A DNA stretch of 64,000 nt from Thalassococcus sp. S3 (GTDB lineage Bacteria > Pseudomonadota > Alphaproteobacteria > Rhodobacterales > Rhodobacteraceae): positions 620,001-684,000 of the forward strand of contig NZ_CP022303.1 of NCBI RefSeq assembly GCF_004216475.1, written 5' to 3'. The notes below the pieces were generated by a model. That model had not been told where the DNA came from. It was given only the letters and a program-made list of their open reading frames with translations, and did not search any database. This document shows, in pieces, positions 47,532-56,543 of this stretch. Every line of letters begins with the position of its first letter. Position 1 is the stretch's first letter. Position numbers and translations under genes: made by a program.

Positions 47532-47972
47532 TCAAAGGGAACGGCGCGTTTTCAGTGTCGATGATGCCACACATGCAGCGGCAAAGACACAGGTTGCGAT
47601 CCAACCAAGATACCAGATCTGCCCGGCCAACACGTCTTCGGCATAGGACGCCACAAAGCGCGTCTTGCCAAGATGCGCGAGCGCCATCGCGCAAAGCGTG
47701 AGCACGCCGAGAGAGATGGTGCGTACCAGCGCCGAAAGCGGAGTGATCCAAAGGGCAAAGGCAAGAACAACCCCCAATGGCGCACCAACCCAAAGCACCT
47801 GACCGGCCCAGAAGGGATGCGCGCCCAAAAGTCCTGTCAGACCGAAGGCATGGGCCAGGCCGAAAACCAGCATCACAAGGGCAATGGGCAAAGCGTATCT
47901 CATGACGTGGAGGTAGGTGTCCGCGTCCCGGCGAGGGAGGGTCCGGAACGCGGACGTGATCACCTGCAACAT
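47532..47972 (-). CDS. Four-helix membrane protein, 146 aa
   Basis: Hydrophobic stretches at about 25-45, 55-75, 80-100 and 115-135 predict four transmembrane helices. No named family recognised. It starts 17 nt after the stop of a 35-aa microprotein on the same strand and has no clear Shine-Dalgarno of its own, so it may depend on translation of that upstream ORF. Confidence 0.6.
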   Translation of the reverse strand: MLQVITSAFRTLPRRDADTYLHVMRYALPIALVMLVFGLAHAFGLTGLLGAHPFWAGQVLWVGAPLGVVLAFALWITPLSALVRTISLGVLTLCAMALAHLGKTRFVASYAEDVLAGQIWYLGWIATCVFAAACVASSTLKTRRSL

Positions 47973-47989
47973 TGTGCTGGCAGGTGGGA

Positions 47990-48097
47990 TCAGATCATGG
48001 CCCAGTCTTTGAACCGGTAGCGGTCAGGTCCGCGTGGGCCGGGGCGGGGCGCACGGACGGGAAGGGGGCGGGGCTTGGGCTGGCAATGAAGGGTCAT
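47990..48097 (-). CDS. Pro/Arg-rich microprotein, 35 aa
   Basis: ATG with GGAG 6 nt upstream. The product starts MTLHCQPKPRPLPVRAPRPG and ends RYRFKDWAMI. It is very basic and proline-rich with a conserved-looking C-terminal aromatic tail. It is followed directly by the 146-aa membrane protein gene. It could be a leader peptide for that gene or a small functional protein; too short for a family call. Confidence 0.5.
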   Translation of the reverse strand: MTLHCQPKPRPLPVRAPRPGPRGPDRYRFKDWAMI

Positions 48098-48358
48098 GGG
48101 CTGCTCCGTTTACGTCTTTTGATAAACTGAAGCATGTCGGTTGACCGTCGCTTTGACTATTCATCAGCGGTTTAGGGCGATGCTGCTGGGGTTTAGATCT
48201 TGCGGTCTAAACCTCAGGCATATGCGGCATTTGAAGCTGAATTCCGGAACAAGCCTTGCGACAAGCGCGCGATCTCATCCGCCGGGGGCTGGCCATTTCG
48301 CCCCTTCGTTGAGAACCGGCCTTGCGGGACGAGCCATGCGGCTCGCCCCAGCGGAATG

Positions 48359-49399
48359 TCACTGGATGATCTCAGCCGAAGGTCGCGGCGTGGTGCTGGT
48401 CTCTGCCGGCAGGACGGGCAGGGTGACTGGCGGCACGTCTCCGGTCAAGCTGTCGAGAAATGCAACGATCTGTGCGGTCTCCTGCTCCGTCAGGGGCTCA
48501 CCCAACTGGGATTCGGCCATGATCTCGACCGCGACGGACAAGTCCCACACGACGCCCGAATGAAAGTAGGGCGCCGTGACCGAGACGTTGCGGAGCGGAG
48601 AGGCGCGGAACACGTATTCGTCATCGACCGTGTCCGTAACGGCAAAACGCCCCTTGTCGTCGGGCGGCAGAACATCGGCGCCCGGCTTTTCGATCAGACC
48701 GAACGGATAGTACCCGTCGCCCCCCAAATTGACGCCGCTATGGCAAGAGGCGCACCCCTTATCGACAAAGAGGGCCAGGCCCGCCTGGGCGTCATCGGAC
48801 AGGGCATCGTCAACGCCGTTCAGGAACGCGTCGAATGGCGCGGGTGTGAGCAGGGTGGCCTCAAATGCTTCAATGGCCTTAGCCATGTTTTCGAAGGTCA
48901 CGGGATCCTCTTCCCCGTCAAACGCTTCCTGAAACCAGATGCTGTACTGGGGCATGCTGCTCAACGTGGCCACCACGTTTTCGGGTGTGTTGGCCATCTC
49001 AACGCCGGCCTGGATCGGCCCTTTGGCCTGCTCTCTCAGGTCTTCGGCGCGACCGTCCCAGAATTGCGACCCATTCAGGACGGAGTTCAGAACCGTCGGC
49101 GCGTTGCGAGGACCCTTTTGCCAGCCATGGCCGATGGACACTTCAAGGTTGTCATCGCCGCCGGTCGTCAGATTGTGACAGGAATAGCAGCTAAAGACAC
49201 CCGAGGCGGACAATCTGGGATCGAAGAACAAGGCTTTGCCAAGTTCGATCTTCTCTGGCGTGATCGGGTTGTCGCGCAGGGCAGGAATGGTCGACGGCAA
49301 TGGCTGAAACCAGTCAAGCGCAGTTTCACGCAACTCGTTGGCCTGCGCCGGAAGGGCGAGCTGGGATGATAGGACAGCAATAGGGGCGATGTGTTTCAT
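48359..49399 (-). CDS. Di-haem cytochrome c peroxidase
   Basis: 346 aa with a signal peptide (MKHIAPIAVLSSQLALPAQA) and two haem-c motifs, CYSCH (71-75) and CASCH in the second half, as in CcpA/MauG-type peroxidases. It reduces periplasmic H2O2 using electrons from cytochrome c. An FNR-type box 57 bp upstream of the start fits the known low-oxygen induction of such peroxidases. The long Pro/Thr C-terminal tail is probably unstructured. Confidence 0.92.
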   Translation of the reverse strand: MKHIAPIAVLSSQLALPAQANELRETALDWFQPLPSTIPALRDNPITPEKIELGKALFFDPRLSASGVFSCYSCHNLTTGGDDNLEVSIGHGWQKGPRNAPTVLNSVLNGSQFWDGRAEDLREQAKGPIQAGVEMANTPENVVATLSSMPQYSIWFQEAFDGEEDPVTFENMAKAIEAFEATLLTPAPFDAFLNGVDDALSDDAQAGLALFVDKGCASCHSGVNLGGDGYYPFGLIEKPGADVLPPDDKGRFAVTDTVDDEYVFRASPLRNVSVTAPYFHSGVVWDLSVAVEIMAESQLGEPLTEQETAQIVAFLDSLTGDVPPVTLPVLPAETSTTPRPSAEIIQ

Positions 49400-49455
49400 A
49401 GCAAACCTCCGGGGAACGCACGAAGGTTCAATATCGCTAAATGAGCGCGCGAGTT

Positions 49456-49469
49456 TTGATTTAGATCAG
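49456..49469. promoter_or_regulatory. FNR (FnrL)-type box upstream of the peroxidase
   Basis: TTGATttagATCAG differs from the TTGAT-N4-ATCAA consensus at one end base. Its position upstream of the peroxidase start suits activation under low oxygen. Confidence 0.7.
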
Positions 49470-49523
49470 TTCTAAAAAATGTAAAAATGTCTCATGAATT
49501 CAGGTGGTTGATTTGTTCAGGGA

Positions 49524-49841
49524 TTATGTACTCTGCGTTTCGGATATCAGCCACGCTTCGAACGCATCTGTTGTCCGCAGAACCGGAAGCGCGATGATGG
49601 CGGGCGTTTCGTCCGGGTGGATCTGTTGTACCAGGTGCACGATCTGATCGAAAAAATCTGCGCGCGTCTTCAAGATCAAGGGCGTTTCCTCGCCCGTCTC
49701 GATGGCACATTTCCAGTGATAGACGCTCTGGATCGGCGGTTCGATATTCGCGCAGGCCGCAAGCCGGGCTTCGACTCCGCCCCGCGCAATCTGCTGGGCA
49801 ACGCCGGCGTCAGGGCAGTTGATACGGACCAGGATCATCAT
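49524..49841 (-). CDS. cutA: Divalent-cation tolerance protein CutA
   Basis: 105 aa trimeric ferredoxin-like CutA1. Conserved elements are RLAACANIEPPIQSVYHW, then EETPLILKT and HPDETPAIIALPV. The physiological role (copper tolerance or signalling) is uncertain in general. The start is set at 49841, with an immediate second ATG. Just downstream of ettA on the same strand. Confidence 0.92.
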   Translation of the reverse strand: MMILVRINCPDAGVAQQIARGGVEARLAACANIEPPIQSVYHWKCAIETGEETPLILKTRADFFDQIVHLVQQIHPDETPAIIALPVLRTTDAFEAWLISETQST

Positions 49842-49879
49842 GGGCCTCTCCTGCGCCTGACATGCGTGCGAAATAGGTT

Positions 49880-51535
49880 CTAACGGGCGAACTTTTTGTA
49901 TTTCAGCCGCTTCGGTTCCAGAGCATCCGCGCCCAAACGACGCTTTTTGTCTTCTTCGTAATCCTCGAAATTGCCCTCGAACCATTCCACATGCGCGTCG
50001 CCTTCGAAGGCGAGGATATGGGTGCAGATCCGGTCGAGGAAGAACCGGTCGTGAGAGATCACGACGGCACACCCGGCGAAATCGACCAACGCATCCTCAA
50101 GCGCGCGCAGCGTTTCAACGTCAAGATCGTTGGTCGGTTCGTCGAGCAGCAGCACGTTGCCGCCTTCCTTGAGCAGCCGGGCCATGTGAACACGGTTGCG
50201 TTCGCCACCCGACAGAAGGCCCACCTTCTTTTGCTGATCGCCACCCTTGAAGTTGAACGAGGAGCAATAGGCGCGGGAATTGACCTGGGCATCGCCCAGT
50301 TCGATCACCTCGGCCCCGCCCGAGATGGCCTCCCACACGGTGTCGTCTGCCTGCAGATCATCACGGGACTGATCGACATAGGAAAGCTGTACCGTGTCGC
50401 CATAGGTGACAGAACCGTTGTCGGGTTGCTCCTGACCGGTCAGCATCTTGAAGAGCGTCGATTTACCGGCGCCATTTGGCCCGATCACGCCCACGATGCC
50501 GCCGGGGGGCAGGGCAAAGGTGAGATCTTCGACAAGCAGCTTCTCGCCATAGGCTTTGCTAAGCCCGTCGACCTCGATCACCTTTCCACCCAGCCGGGGG
50601 CCGTTGGGAATGACGATCTGGGCACGGGTCAGCTTCTCCCGCTCGGACTGTTCCGCCAGTTCATTGTAGGCGTTGATGCGGGCTTTCGACTTGGCCTGCC
50701 GGGCCTTGGCCCCCTGCCGCATCCATTCCAGCTCCCGCTCCAGCGTTTTCTGGCGCGACTTGTCCTCGCGTGCCTCCTGCTCAAGCCGCTTGGCCTTTTG
50801 CTCCAGCCACGCGGAATAATTGCCTTCGTAGGGAATGCCGCGACCCCGATCGAGTTCCAGGATCCAGCCTGTGATATCGTCAAGGAAGTAACGGTCGTGG
50901 GTCACGATCAGGATCGTGCCCTTGTATTCGATCAGGTGCTGCTGCAGCCAGGCGATGGTTTCGGCATCAAGATGGTTGGTCGGTTCGTCCAACAGCAGCA
51001 TGTCAGGCGCTTCAAGCAACAGCTTGCAAAGCGCCACACGGCGGCGCTCCCCGCCCGAGAGCGTGGCAACATCGGCTTCGTCCGGCGGACAGCGCAGTGC
51101 CTCCATCGACACGTCGATCTGACTGTCCAGGTCCCACAGATTTTCCGCGTCGATCTGGTCTTGCAATGCGGCCATCTCATCGGCCGTCTCATCGGAGTAG
51201 TTCATTGCCAGTTCGTTGTAGCGGTCGAGCTTGGCCTTCTTCTCTGCAACCCCCAGCATCACGTTCTCGCGCACATTCAGGCTTTCGTCGAGCTGCGGCT
51301 CTTGCGGCAGATAGCCAACCTTTGCCCCTTCGGCGGCCCAGGCTTCGCCTGAGAAATCGGTGTCCAGACCGGCCATGATGCGCATCAGGGTCGATTTACC
51401 GGCGCCGTTCACGCCGACCACGCCGATCTTCACGCCGGGCAGGAAGTTCAGATGGATGTTCTCAAAGCATTTCTTGCCGCCGGGATAGGTCTTTGAGACC
51501 CCGCTCATATGATAGACGTATTGATAGGCGGCCAT
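49880..51535 (-). CDS. ettA: Energy-dependent translational throttle protein EttA (ABC-F)
   Basis: 551 aa, two ABC domains (GVNGAGKST and GPNGAGKST, with [13 protein letters not shown] and [13 protein letters not shown]) and no membrane part. The linker arm contains the charged [20 protein letters not shown] segment. The N-terminus [20 protein letters not shown] is diagnostic for EttA. It binds the ribosome E site and gates initiation according to ATP/ADP ratio. Confidence 0.95.
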   Translation of the reverse strand: MAAYQYVYHMSGVSKTYPGGKKCFENIHLNFLPGVKIGVVGVNGAGKSTLMRIMAGLDTDFSGEAWAAEGAKVGYLPQEPQLDESLNVRENVMLGVAEKKAKLDRYNELAMNYSDETADEMAALQDQIDAENLWDLDSQIDVSMEALRCPPDEADVATLSGGERRRVALCKLLLEAPDMLLLDEPTNHLDAETIAWLQQHLIEYKGTILIVTHDRYFLDDITGWILELDRGRGIPYEGNYSAWLEQKAKRLEQEAREDKSRQKTLERELEWMRQGAKARQAKSKARINAYNELAEQSEREKLTRAQIVIPNGPRLGGKVIEVDGLSKAYGEKLLVEDLTFALPPGGIVGVIGPNGAGKSTLFKMLTGQEQPDNGSVTYGDTVQLSYVDQSRDDLQADDTVWEAISGGAEVIELGDAQVNSRAYCSSFNFKGGDQQKKVGLLSGGERNRVHMARLLKEGGNVLLLDEPTNDLDVETLRALEDALVDFAGCAVVISHDRFFLDRICTHILAFEGDAHVEWFEGNFEDYEEDKKRRLGADALEPKRLKYKKFAR

Positions 51536-51615
51536 GGCATGCTCCCCTTTCGCTTGCGCTGCGTGAGCGATGGTCTATCCAAGGGCGGTTGAAAGAGCAA
51601 TCGGGAAGAGATGCG

Positions 51616-52218
51616 GTGCGGACAGGCTGGCCGAAGGCGAGACCGGGCATGACAGTCGGTGTGTTCGGCGGGTCATTCGATCCGCCGCATGAGGGGCATG
51701 TGCATGTGACCCTGGAAGCGCTCAAACGCTTTGACCTCGACCGTGTCTGGTGGCTGGTCAGTCCGGGCAATCCACTGAAATCCGAAGGGCCCGCGCCCCT
51801 GCAGCGTCGGCTGGCCGCGGCCAGATCGCTGATGCGACATCCGCGTGTCCGCGTGACGGATCTGGAGGACCGATTGAACCTGCATGTTACGGCCCAGACG
51901 TTGCAGGCGATGCGCCGGGCCTATCCGGGCACCCGCTTTGTCTGGCTGATGGGTGCTGACAACCTGGCGCAATTTCACCGGTGGCAGAATTGGCGCTGGA
52001 TCCTTCAAAACGTTCCCGTCGGTGTGCTAGCGCGTCCGGGTGACCGGATTTCGGCCCGCATGTCCCCTGCGGCGCGGCTGTTTCGACGCCACCGCATCAA
52101 TGGCCGGGCCTCGCATCTTTTGCCGGTGTCGCCCGCGCCGGCTTGGTGTTTTGTAAACGTTCCTATGGTTAACCTGTCTTCGACGGCCCTTCGCGCGCGG
52201 GGGGAGTGGGAAAGGTAA
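51616..52218 (+). CDS. nadD: Nicotinate-nucleotide adenylyltransferase
   Basis: 200 aa. [17 protein letters not shown] is the nucleotidyltransferase HxGH-type motif, [11 protein letters not shown] and SSTALR complete the active site. It makes nicotinate adenine dinucleotide from NaMN, one step before NadE. I place the start at GTG 51616 ([11 protein letters not shown] as in relatives), with GGAAGAG upstream; ATG 51649 is the alternative. Confidence 0.93.
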   Translation: MRTGWPKARPGMTVGVFGGSFDPPHEGHVHVTLEALKRFDLDRVWWLVSPGNPLKSEGPAPLQRRLAAARSLMRHPRVRVTDLEDRLNLHVTAQTLQAMRRAYPGTRFVWLMGADNLAQFHRWQNWRWILQNVPVGVLARPGDRISARMSPAARLFRRHRINGRASHLLPVSPAPAWCFVNVPMVNLSSTALRARGEWER

Positions 52219-52287
52219 GGAATTCCGGCCCCTTTTTGCCCCAACGCGGCCTTGTTTGGGCCCAGAAGCTGAGGTTAACGTTTGCCC

Positions 52288-53784
52288 ATGCGAAACCGGG
52301 TGTCACGACGTCTTGTTCTAAGTGGTCTGTCGGCCTTTATTGCTGCGCCAGCGGCGCTTGCCGGTGCACCTGAACGCTCGATCAGGCCGCAGAAGCGGCT
52401 GGTCGGTCTGCGAAAACGCGCGATCGGCGGACCCGAACGTCTCATCGCCGCCTCCGGGCTGAGCGGGGAGGTGTCTTTCGCCGTGGCGGATGTGAAATCC
52501 GGCCTGCGCCTCGAAGGTCATGATGAGGCAAAGGGACAACCGCCCGCCAGCGTGACCAAGGCGATTACCGCGCTCTACGCCCTCGATGCGCTTGGGGCGG
52601 AACATCGGTTCTCCACCCGGTTGCTGGCAGCAGGATCTGTCTCGAATGGCGTTTTGAGCGGCGATTTGATCCTGGCCGGTGGGGGAGATCCGACCCTCGA
52701 CACAGATGACCTTGCCAATATGGCCAGAGCACTCAAAGAGGCTGGTGTCAGGGAGGTGCGGGGCACGTTCCGTGTCTATGAGGGTGCGTTGCCCTTCGTG
52801 CCGACAATCGATGCGGGTCAGCCGGACCACGTGGGCTACAGCCCCGCCGTGACAGGGATCGCGCTCAACTTCAATCGCGTCCATTTCGAGTGGAAGCGGG
52901 CGCAGGGCGGCTATTCTGTCGCCATGGACGCGCGCACGGAACGGTATCGTCCCGAAGTTGCAATGGCGCGGATGCGTATCGCCGGACGCGACCTGCCCGT
53001 TTACACCTACGCTGATCAGAACGGTGTCGATACCTGGACGGTTGCCCGGGGCGCGCTTGGCAATGGCGGTGCGAGATGGCTGCCGGTACGTCGTCCCGCC
53101 GACTATGCCGGAGATGTTTTCAGAACCTTCGCGCGGTCGCATGGTATCGTGCTCGACAAGGCGCGGGTCAGCCGCGCGTTGCCGGCGGGCAGCACCGTGC
53201 TGGTCCAGCATCGCAGTGAACCGCTGCGGGTCATCCTGAAGGATATGCTGAGATTCTCCAACAACCTCACCGCAGAGATGGTGGGCATGTCCGCCAGCGT
53301 CGCAATGGGACGCAAGCCCGGGTCTCTGAAAGCGTCCGCGCAGGCAATGAGCCGTTGGGCCGGGCAAAGCCTTGGCATGACAAGTGCGAGCCTTGTGGAC
53401 CATTCAGGATTGGGTGACGCGTCACGAATGTCCGCGTCCGAGCTGGTGACGGCCCTTGTCCAGGTCCGCAAGCGGGGCATCCTGAGACCTATCCTGAAGC
53501 CCTTTACGCTGCGCGACGACCAGGGGCGGGTGATCCGCAATCACCCGATCAAGGTCGATGCCAAGACCGGGACGCTCAATTTCGTGTCCGGTCTGGGAGG
53601 ATTCATGACGGCGGCGGATGGAACGGAGCTGGCATTCGCGATCTTCACAGCTGATACCGCCATCCGGTCCCGTATAAAACGCGCGGATCGCGAACGCCCG
53701 CCGGGCGCGCGCACCTGGAACCGTCGGTCGAAGAAGCTCCAGCAAAAGCTGATCGAACGCTGGGGCGCGCTTTACGGCAGCTAG
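52288..53784 (+). CDS. dacB: D-alanyl-D-alanine carboxypeptidase/endopeptidase (PBP4, S13)
   Basis: 498 aa with an RR-containing signal (VSRRLVLSGLSAFIAAPAAL) suggesting Tat or Sec export. The penicillin-binding motifs are SVTK (SxxK nucleophile), SNN, and KTGTL. It trims peptidoglycan crosslinks in the periplasm. The N-terminal extension between signal and SxxK has Arg/Gly repeats (RPQKRLVGLRKRAIGGPERL). The ATG at 52288 lies two codons after a TTG alternative. Confidence 0.92.
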   Translation: MRNRVSRRLVLSGLSAFIAAPAALAGAPERSIRPQKRLVGLRKRAIGGPERLIAASGLSGEVSFAVADVKSGLRLEGHDEAKGQPPASVTKAITALYALDALGAEHRFSTRLLAAGSVSNGVLSGDLILAGGGDPTLDTDDLANMARALKEAGVREVRGTFRVYEGALPFVPTIDAGQPDHVGYSPAVTGIALNFNRVHFEWKRAQGGYSVAMDARTERYRPEVAMARMRIAGRDLPVYTYADQNGVDTWTVARGALGNGGARWLPVRRPADYAGDVFRTFARSHGIVLDKARVSRALPAGSTVLVQHRSEPLRVILKDMLRFSNNLTAEMVGMSASVAMGRKPGSLKASAQAMSRWAGQSLGMTSASLVDHSGLGDASRMSASELVTALVQVRKRGILRPILKPFTLRDDQGRVIRNHPIKVDAKTGTLNFVSGLGGFMTAADGTELAFAIFTADTAIRSRIKRADRERPPGARTWNRRSKKLQQKLIERWGALYGS

Positions 53785-54212
53785 GTGACGTGCCGCGCGC
53801 GGGCGCCCCGCTCGATCGCGGCGGCGTGCAGGCGGTCGATGTTCAGCTCGTACCGGATCTCTTCGAGAAGCCGCAACTCGGTCTCCTGTAAGGTTCCGTC
53901 CGCGGCGGCCACATCACAGGCCAGGGCGTATCCGGTCTCATAAAGCCGTTCGGGCAGGTTCTCGCGCAGAAGGCCGAAAAGGGCATCCAGCCCGTCTTCC
54001 TGTTCGAACAGATCAAACACGGTCTGTGCCATGCGGTTCAGCCGGTCGATGTCGTATTCGGCGAAGATCGGCAGCATGTTGACGGCAGACTGGATCTTGA
54101 CCAGCTCGGCGGTGCGGATGTTCTCGTCGGACGCGGACACCGCGATCATCAAGGCGACAAGGCAGTCCTGCGCGCTCAGAACCTGGGCTTCGGTGTCGGG
54201 AGTTTTAGTCAA
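53781..54212 (-). CDS. TerB-like (tellurite resistance B family) protein
   Basis: 143 aa all-helical protein. Two acidic metal-binding-like segments are ASDENIRTAELVKIQ and AADGTLQETELRLLEEI, the TerB pattern. The best start is TTG at 54212 (AAGGA, 8 nt spacing), since no ATG fits. Cytoplasmic; function in alphaproteobacteria unknown. Converges on dacB with a 4-bp overlap of the ends. Confidence 0.78.
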   Translation of the reverse strand: MTKTPDTEAQVLSAQDCLVALMIAVSASDENIRTAELVKIQSAVNMLPIFAEYDIDRLNRMAQTVFDLFEQEDGLDALFGLLRENLPERLYETGYALACDVAAADGTLQETELRLLEEIRYELNIDRLHAAAIERGARARHVT

Positions 54213-54337
54213 GGCGTCGGTCCTTTCGCGGGTTTGTTGCAGTGCAGAATATTGACGCGACCACGGCTCCACAATAGGTAGCGTCGCACTGTCGCGCGCC
54301 CTGTGCGGGCGGCGAGACCGACCCCGGGGAGTCCAAA

Positions 54338-55912
54338 ATGTCCGATCTGCGTGATGCAGCGCTTGAGTCCAAAGCCTGGCCCTTCGAAGAAGCGCGCCGC
54401 GTGCTCAAACGCTATGAAAAGGCGCCACCGGAAAAGGGCTATGTTCTTTTTGAAACCGGATACGGCCCCTCGGGTTTACCACATATCGGGACATTTGGCG
54501 AAGTGGCGCGCACCACGATGGTGCGCCGCGCCTTCGAGATCATCAGCGACATTCCGACGAAACTCATCTGCTTCTCGGACGATCTGGACGGGATGCGGAA
54601 AGTGCCGGGCAATGTCCCGAACCCCGAGATGTTGCAGGACTATCTGCAAAAACCGCTGACCTCGGTCCCTGATCCTTTCGGGACCCATGACAGTTTTGGC
54701 GATCACAACAACGCCATGCTGCGCCGGTTCCTCGATACGTTCGGTTTTGAATATGACTTCATCAGTTCGACCGAATTCTACGGATCGGGCCAGTTCGACG
54801 ACGTGCTGCGGCGCTGTGCCGAACGGTACGATGATATCATGAAAATCATGCTGAAGAGCCTGCGGGAAGAACGTCAGCAGACCTATTCGATTTTCCTGCC
54901 GATCCACCCCGAAACCGGTCGCGTGCTTTACGTGCCGATGAAGGAGGTCAACGCACAGGACGGCACGGTCACATTCGATGACGAAGAGGGGCGGGAATGG
55001 ACGCTGCCGGTCACCGGTGGCAACGTCAAACTGCAGTGGAAGCCTGATTTCGGCGCGCGTTGGGCGGCGCTGGGCGTCGATTTTGAAATGTACGGCAAGG
55101 ACCATTCGACCAACACACCGATCTATGACGGGATCTGCCGGGTTTTGGGAGAGAAGGCGCCGGAGCATTTCGTGTATGAGCTGTTTCTGGACGAGAACGG
55201 ACAGAAAATTTCGAAATCCAGCGGCAATGGCGTGTCGATTGACGAATGGCTGACCTATGCAAGCTCGGAAAGCCTGTCCTATTTCATGTTCCAGAAGCCC
55301 AAGACCGCCAAGCGGCTGTTCTTCGACGTGATCCCGAAAGCGGTGGATGAATATCACCAGCAACTCAGGGCCTATCCCGGTCAGGAGACGGCGCAGCGCC
55401 TGGCAAATCCTGTCTTTCACATCCATGGCCACAACGTGCCGCCATCGAACATGGTGGTGCCGTTCGGGATGCTCTTGAACCTCGCCTCCGTTTCGGCGGC
55501 AGAGGAAAAAGACCAGCTTTGGGGCTTTATTCGCCGCTATGCGCCGGATGCCTCTCCAGAGACGCATCCCGATCTCGATGCGGCGGTCGGATTTGCGGTG
55601 CGCTACTACAATGACTTCGTGAAGCCGGCCAAGGTTTACCGGGCCCCGGACGAACAGGAGCGCGAGGCGCTTCTGGCCCTGCGGGATCAGCTTGCGGCCT
55701 ATGACGGTCCGGTCGACGATGAGGCGTTGCAATCGGTCGTCTACGCCGTGGGACGTGACCGGTTTGATCCGCTGCGTGCCTGGTTCAAAGCGCTTTATGA
55801 AGTGCTGTTGGGCGCAAGCCAGGGCCCCCGCTTCGGCGGCTTCATCGCGCTTTACGGGGTTGAAGAGACCGTCAGTCTGATCGACCGCGCCCTGGCCGGA
55901 GAGTTCGCCTGA
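54338..55912 (+). CDS. lysS: Lysyl-tRNA synthetase, class I
   Basis: 524 aa class I LysRS, the archaeal-type enzyme found in alphaproteobacteria in place of the common class II form. The HIGH-like motif is [10 protein letters not shown] and the KMSKS motif is [10 protein letters not shown]. It charges tRNA-Lys. Single copy in this window; ATG after AGTCCAAA, with GGGGAG about 8-12 nt upstream. Confidence 0.95.
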   Translation: MSDLRDAALESKAWPFEEARRVLKRYEKAPPEKGYVLFETGYGPSGLPHIGTFGEVARTTMVRRAFEIISDIPTKLICFSDDLDGMRKVPGNVPNPEMLQDYLQKPLTSVPDPFGTHDSFGDHNNAMLRRFLDTFGFEYDFISSTEFYGSGQFDDVLRRCAERYDDIMKIMLKSLREERQQTYSIFLPIHPETGRVLYVPMKEVNAQDGTVTFDDEEGREWTLPVTGGNVKLQWKPDFGARWAALGVDFEMYGKDHSTNTPIYDGICRVLGEKAPEHFVYELFLDENGQKISKSSGNGVSIDEWLTYASSESLSYFMFQKPKTAKRLFFDVIPKAVDEYHQQLRAYPGQETAQRLANPVFHIHGHNVPPSNMVVPFGMLLNLASVSAAEEKDQLWGFIRRYAPDASPETHPDLDAAVGFAVRYYNDFVKPAKVYRAPDEQEREALLALRDQLAAYDGPVDDEALQSVVYAVGRDRFDPLRAWFKALYEVLLGASQGPRFGGFIALYGVEETVSLIDRALAGEFA

Positions 55913-55968
55913 ATTGACCGGACCAGGCCCGGCGCTAACCTCCTTGTCGTTGGATAGGGAGATTTGCG

Positions 55969-56370
55969 ATGCGTGGTATTCTGCTTGTGGCGGCTCTGCT
56001 GTGGGGGCTTGCGGTTTCGGCATCGGCGCAGAACGCTGATATCGAGGCCACGATCGGCGCGCAGTTCGAGGCGTTCAAAGCCGATGACTTCGCAGAGGCG
56101 TTTACCCATGCGAGCCCGAACATTCAGAATATGTTCCGCACGCCGGAGAATTTCGGAGCCATGGTGCGCAACGGCTATCCCATGGTCTGGCGCCCGGCCG
56201 ACATCCGCTATCTTGAATTGAGGGAGGTCGCGGGATCGCTGTGGCAACGGGTGATGATCACCGATGCAAAAGGGGTGACCCACCTTCTGGATTATCAGAT
56301 GCTGCAGCTTGAAAACGGCTGGAAGATCAACGGGGTGCAGATTTTGCAGCCGCCCGAGGCCAACGTCTGA
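55969..56370 (+). CDS. DUF4864 family exported protein
   Basis: 133 aa. Signal peptide (MRGILLVAALLWGLAVSASA, cleavage before QNADI), then a cystatin/NTF2-like domain: AFTHASPNIQNMFRTPENF, then YPMVWRP, then LDYQMLQLENGWKINGVQIL. Periplasmic, function unknown. GGGAG precedes the ATG. Follows lysS. Confidence 0.85.
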   Translation: MRGILLVAALLWGLAVSASAQNADIEATIGAQFEAFKADDFAEAFTHASPNIQNMFRTPENFGAMVRNGYPMVWRPADIRYLELREVAGSLWQRVMITDAKGVTHLLDYQMLQLENGWKINGVQILQPPEANV

Positions 56371-56492
56371 TCTGTGCTGCAACACCCCCTACCGTGACGG
56401 TGGTGTGACCACCGATTAACTTTCTGTTGATACCCCTTTCCCTCGTCCGGGACGGCCCCGGTTCAGCGAGATGAAAGCGAAATATGCGGTCC

Positions 56493-56515
56493 CGCGCATG
56501 CATTCGACATGCGCG
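56493..56515. other. Stable hairpin in the leader of the beta-helix gene
   Basis: CGCGCATG / CATGCGCG, a perfect 8-bp stem with a 7-nt loop, lies 28 nt before the start of the beta-helix gene. It could affect translation or act as an RNA or DNA binding site. No function is proven. Confidence 0.4.
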
Positions 56516-56543
56516 CGTGCCGCAGGCGTGGAAAGGGAATTGG

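Noticed and set aside
49991..51352. A 453-aa plus-strand ORF opposite ettA
   Set aside because: Antisense shadow of a highly conserved gene in GC-rich DNA; lacks start signal and domain content.
54476..56023. A 515-aa minus-strand ORF opposite lysS
   Set aside because: Antisense shadow; the class I LysRS on the plus strand has all catalytic motifs.
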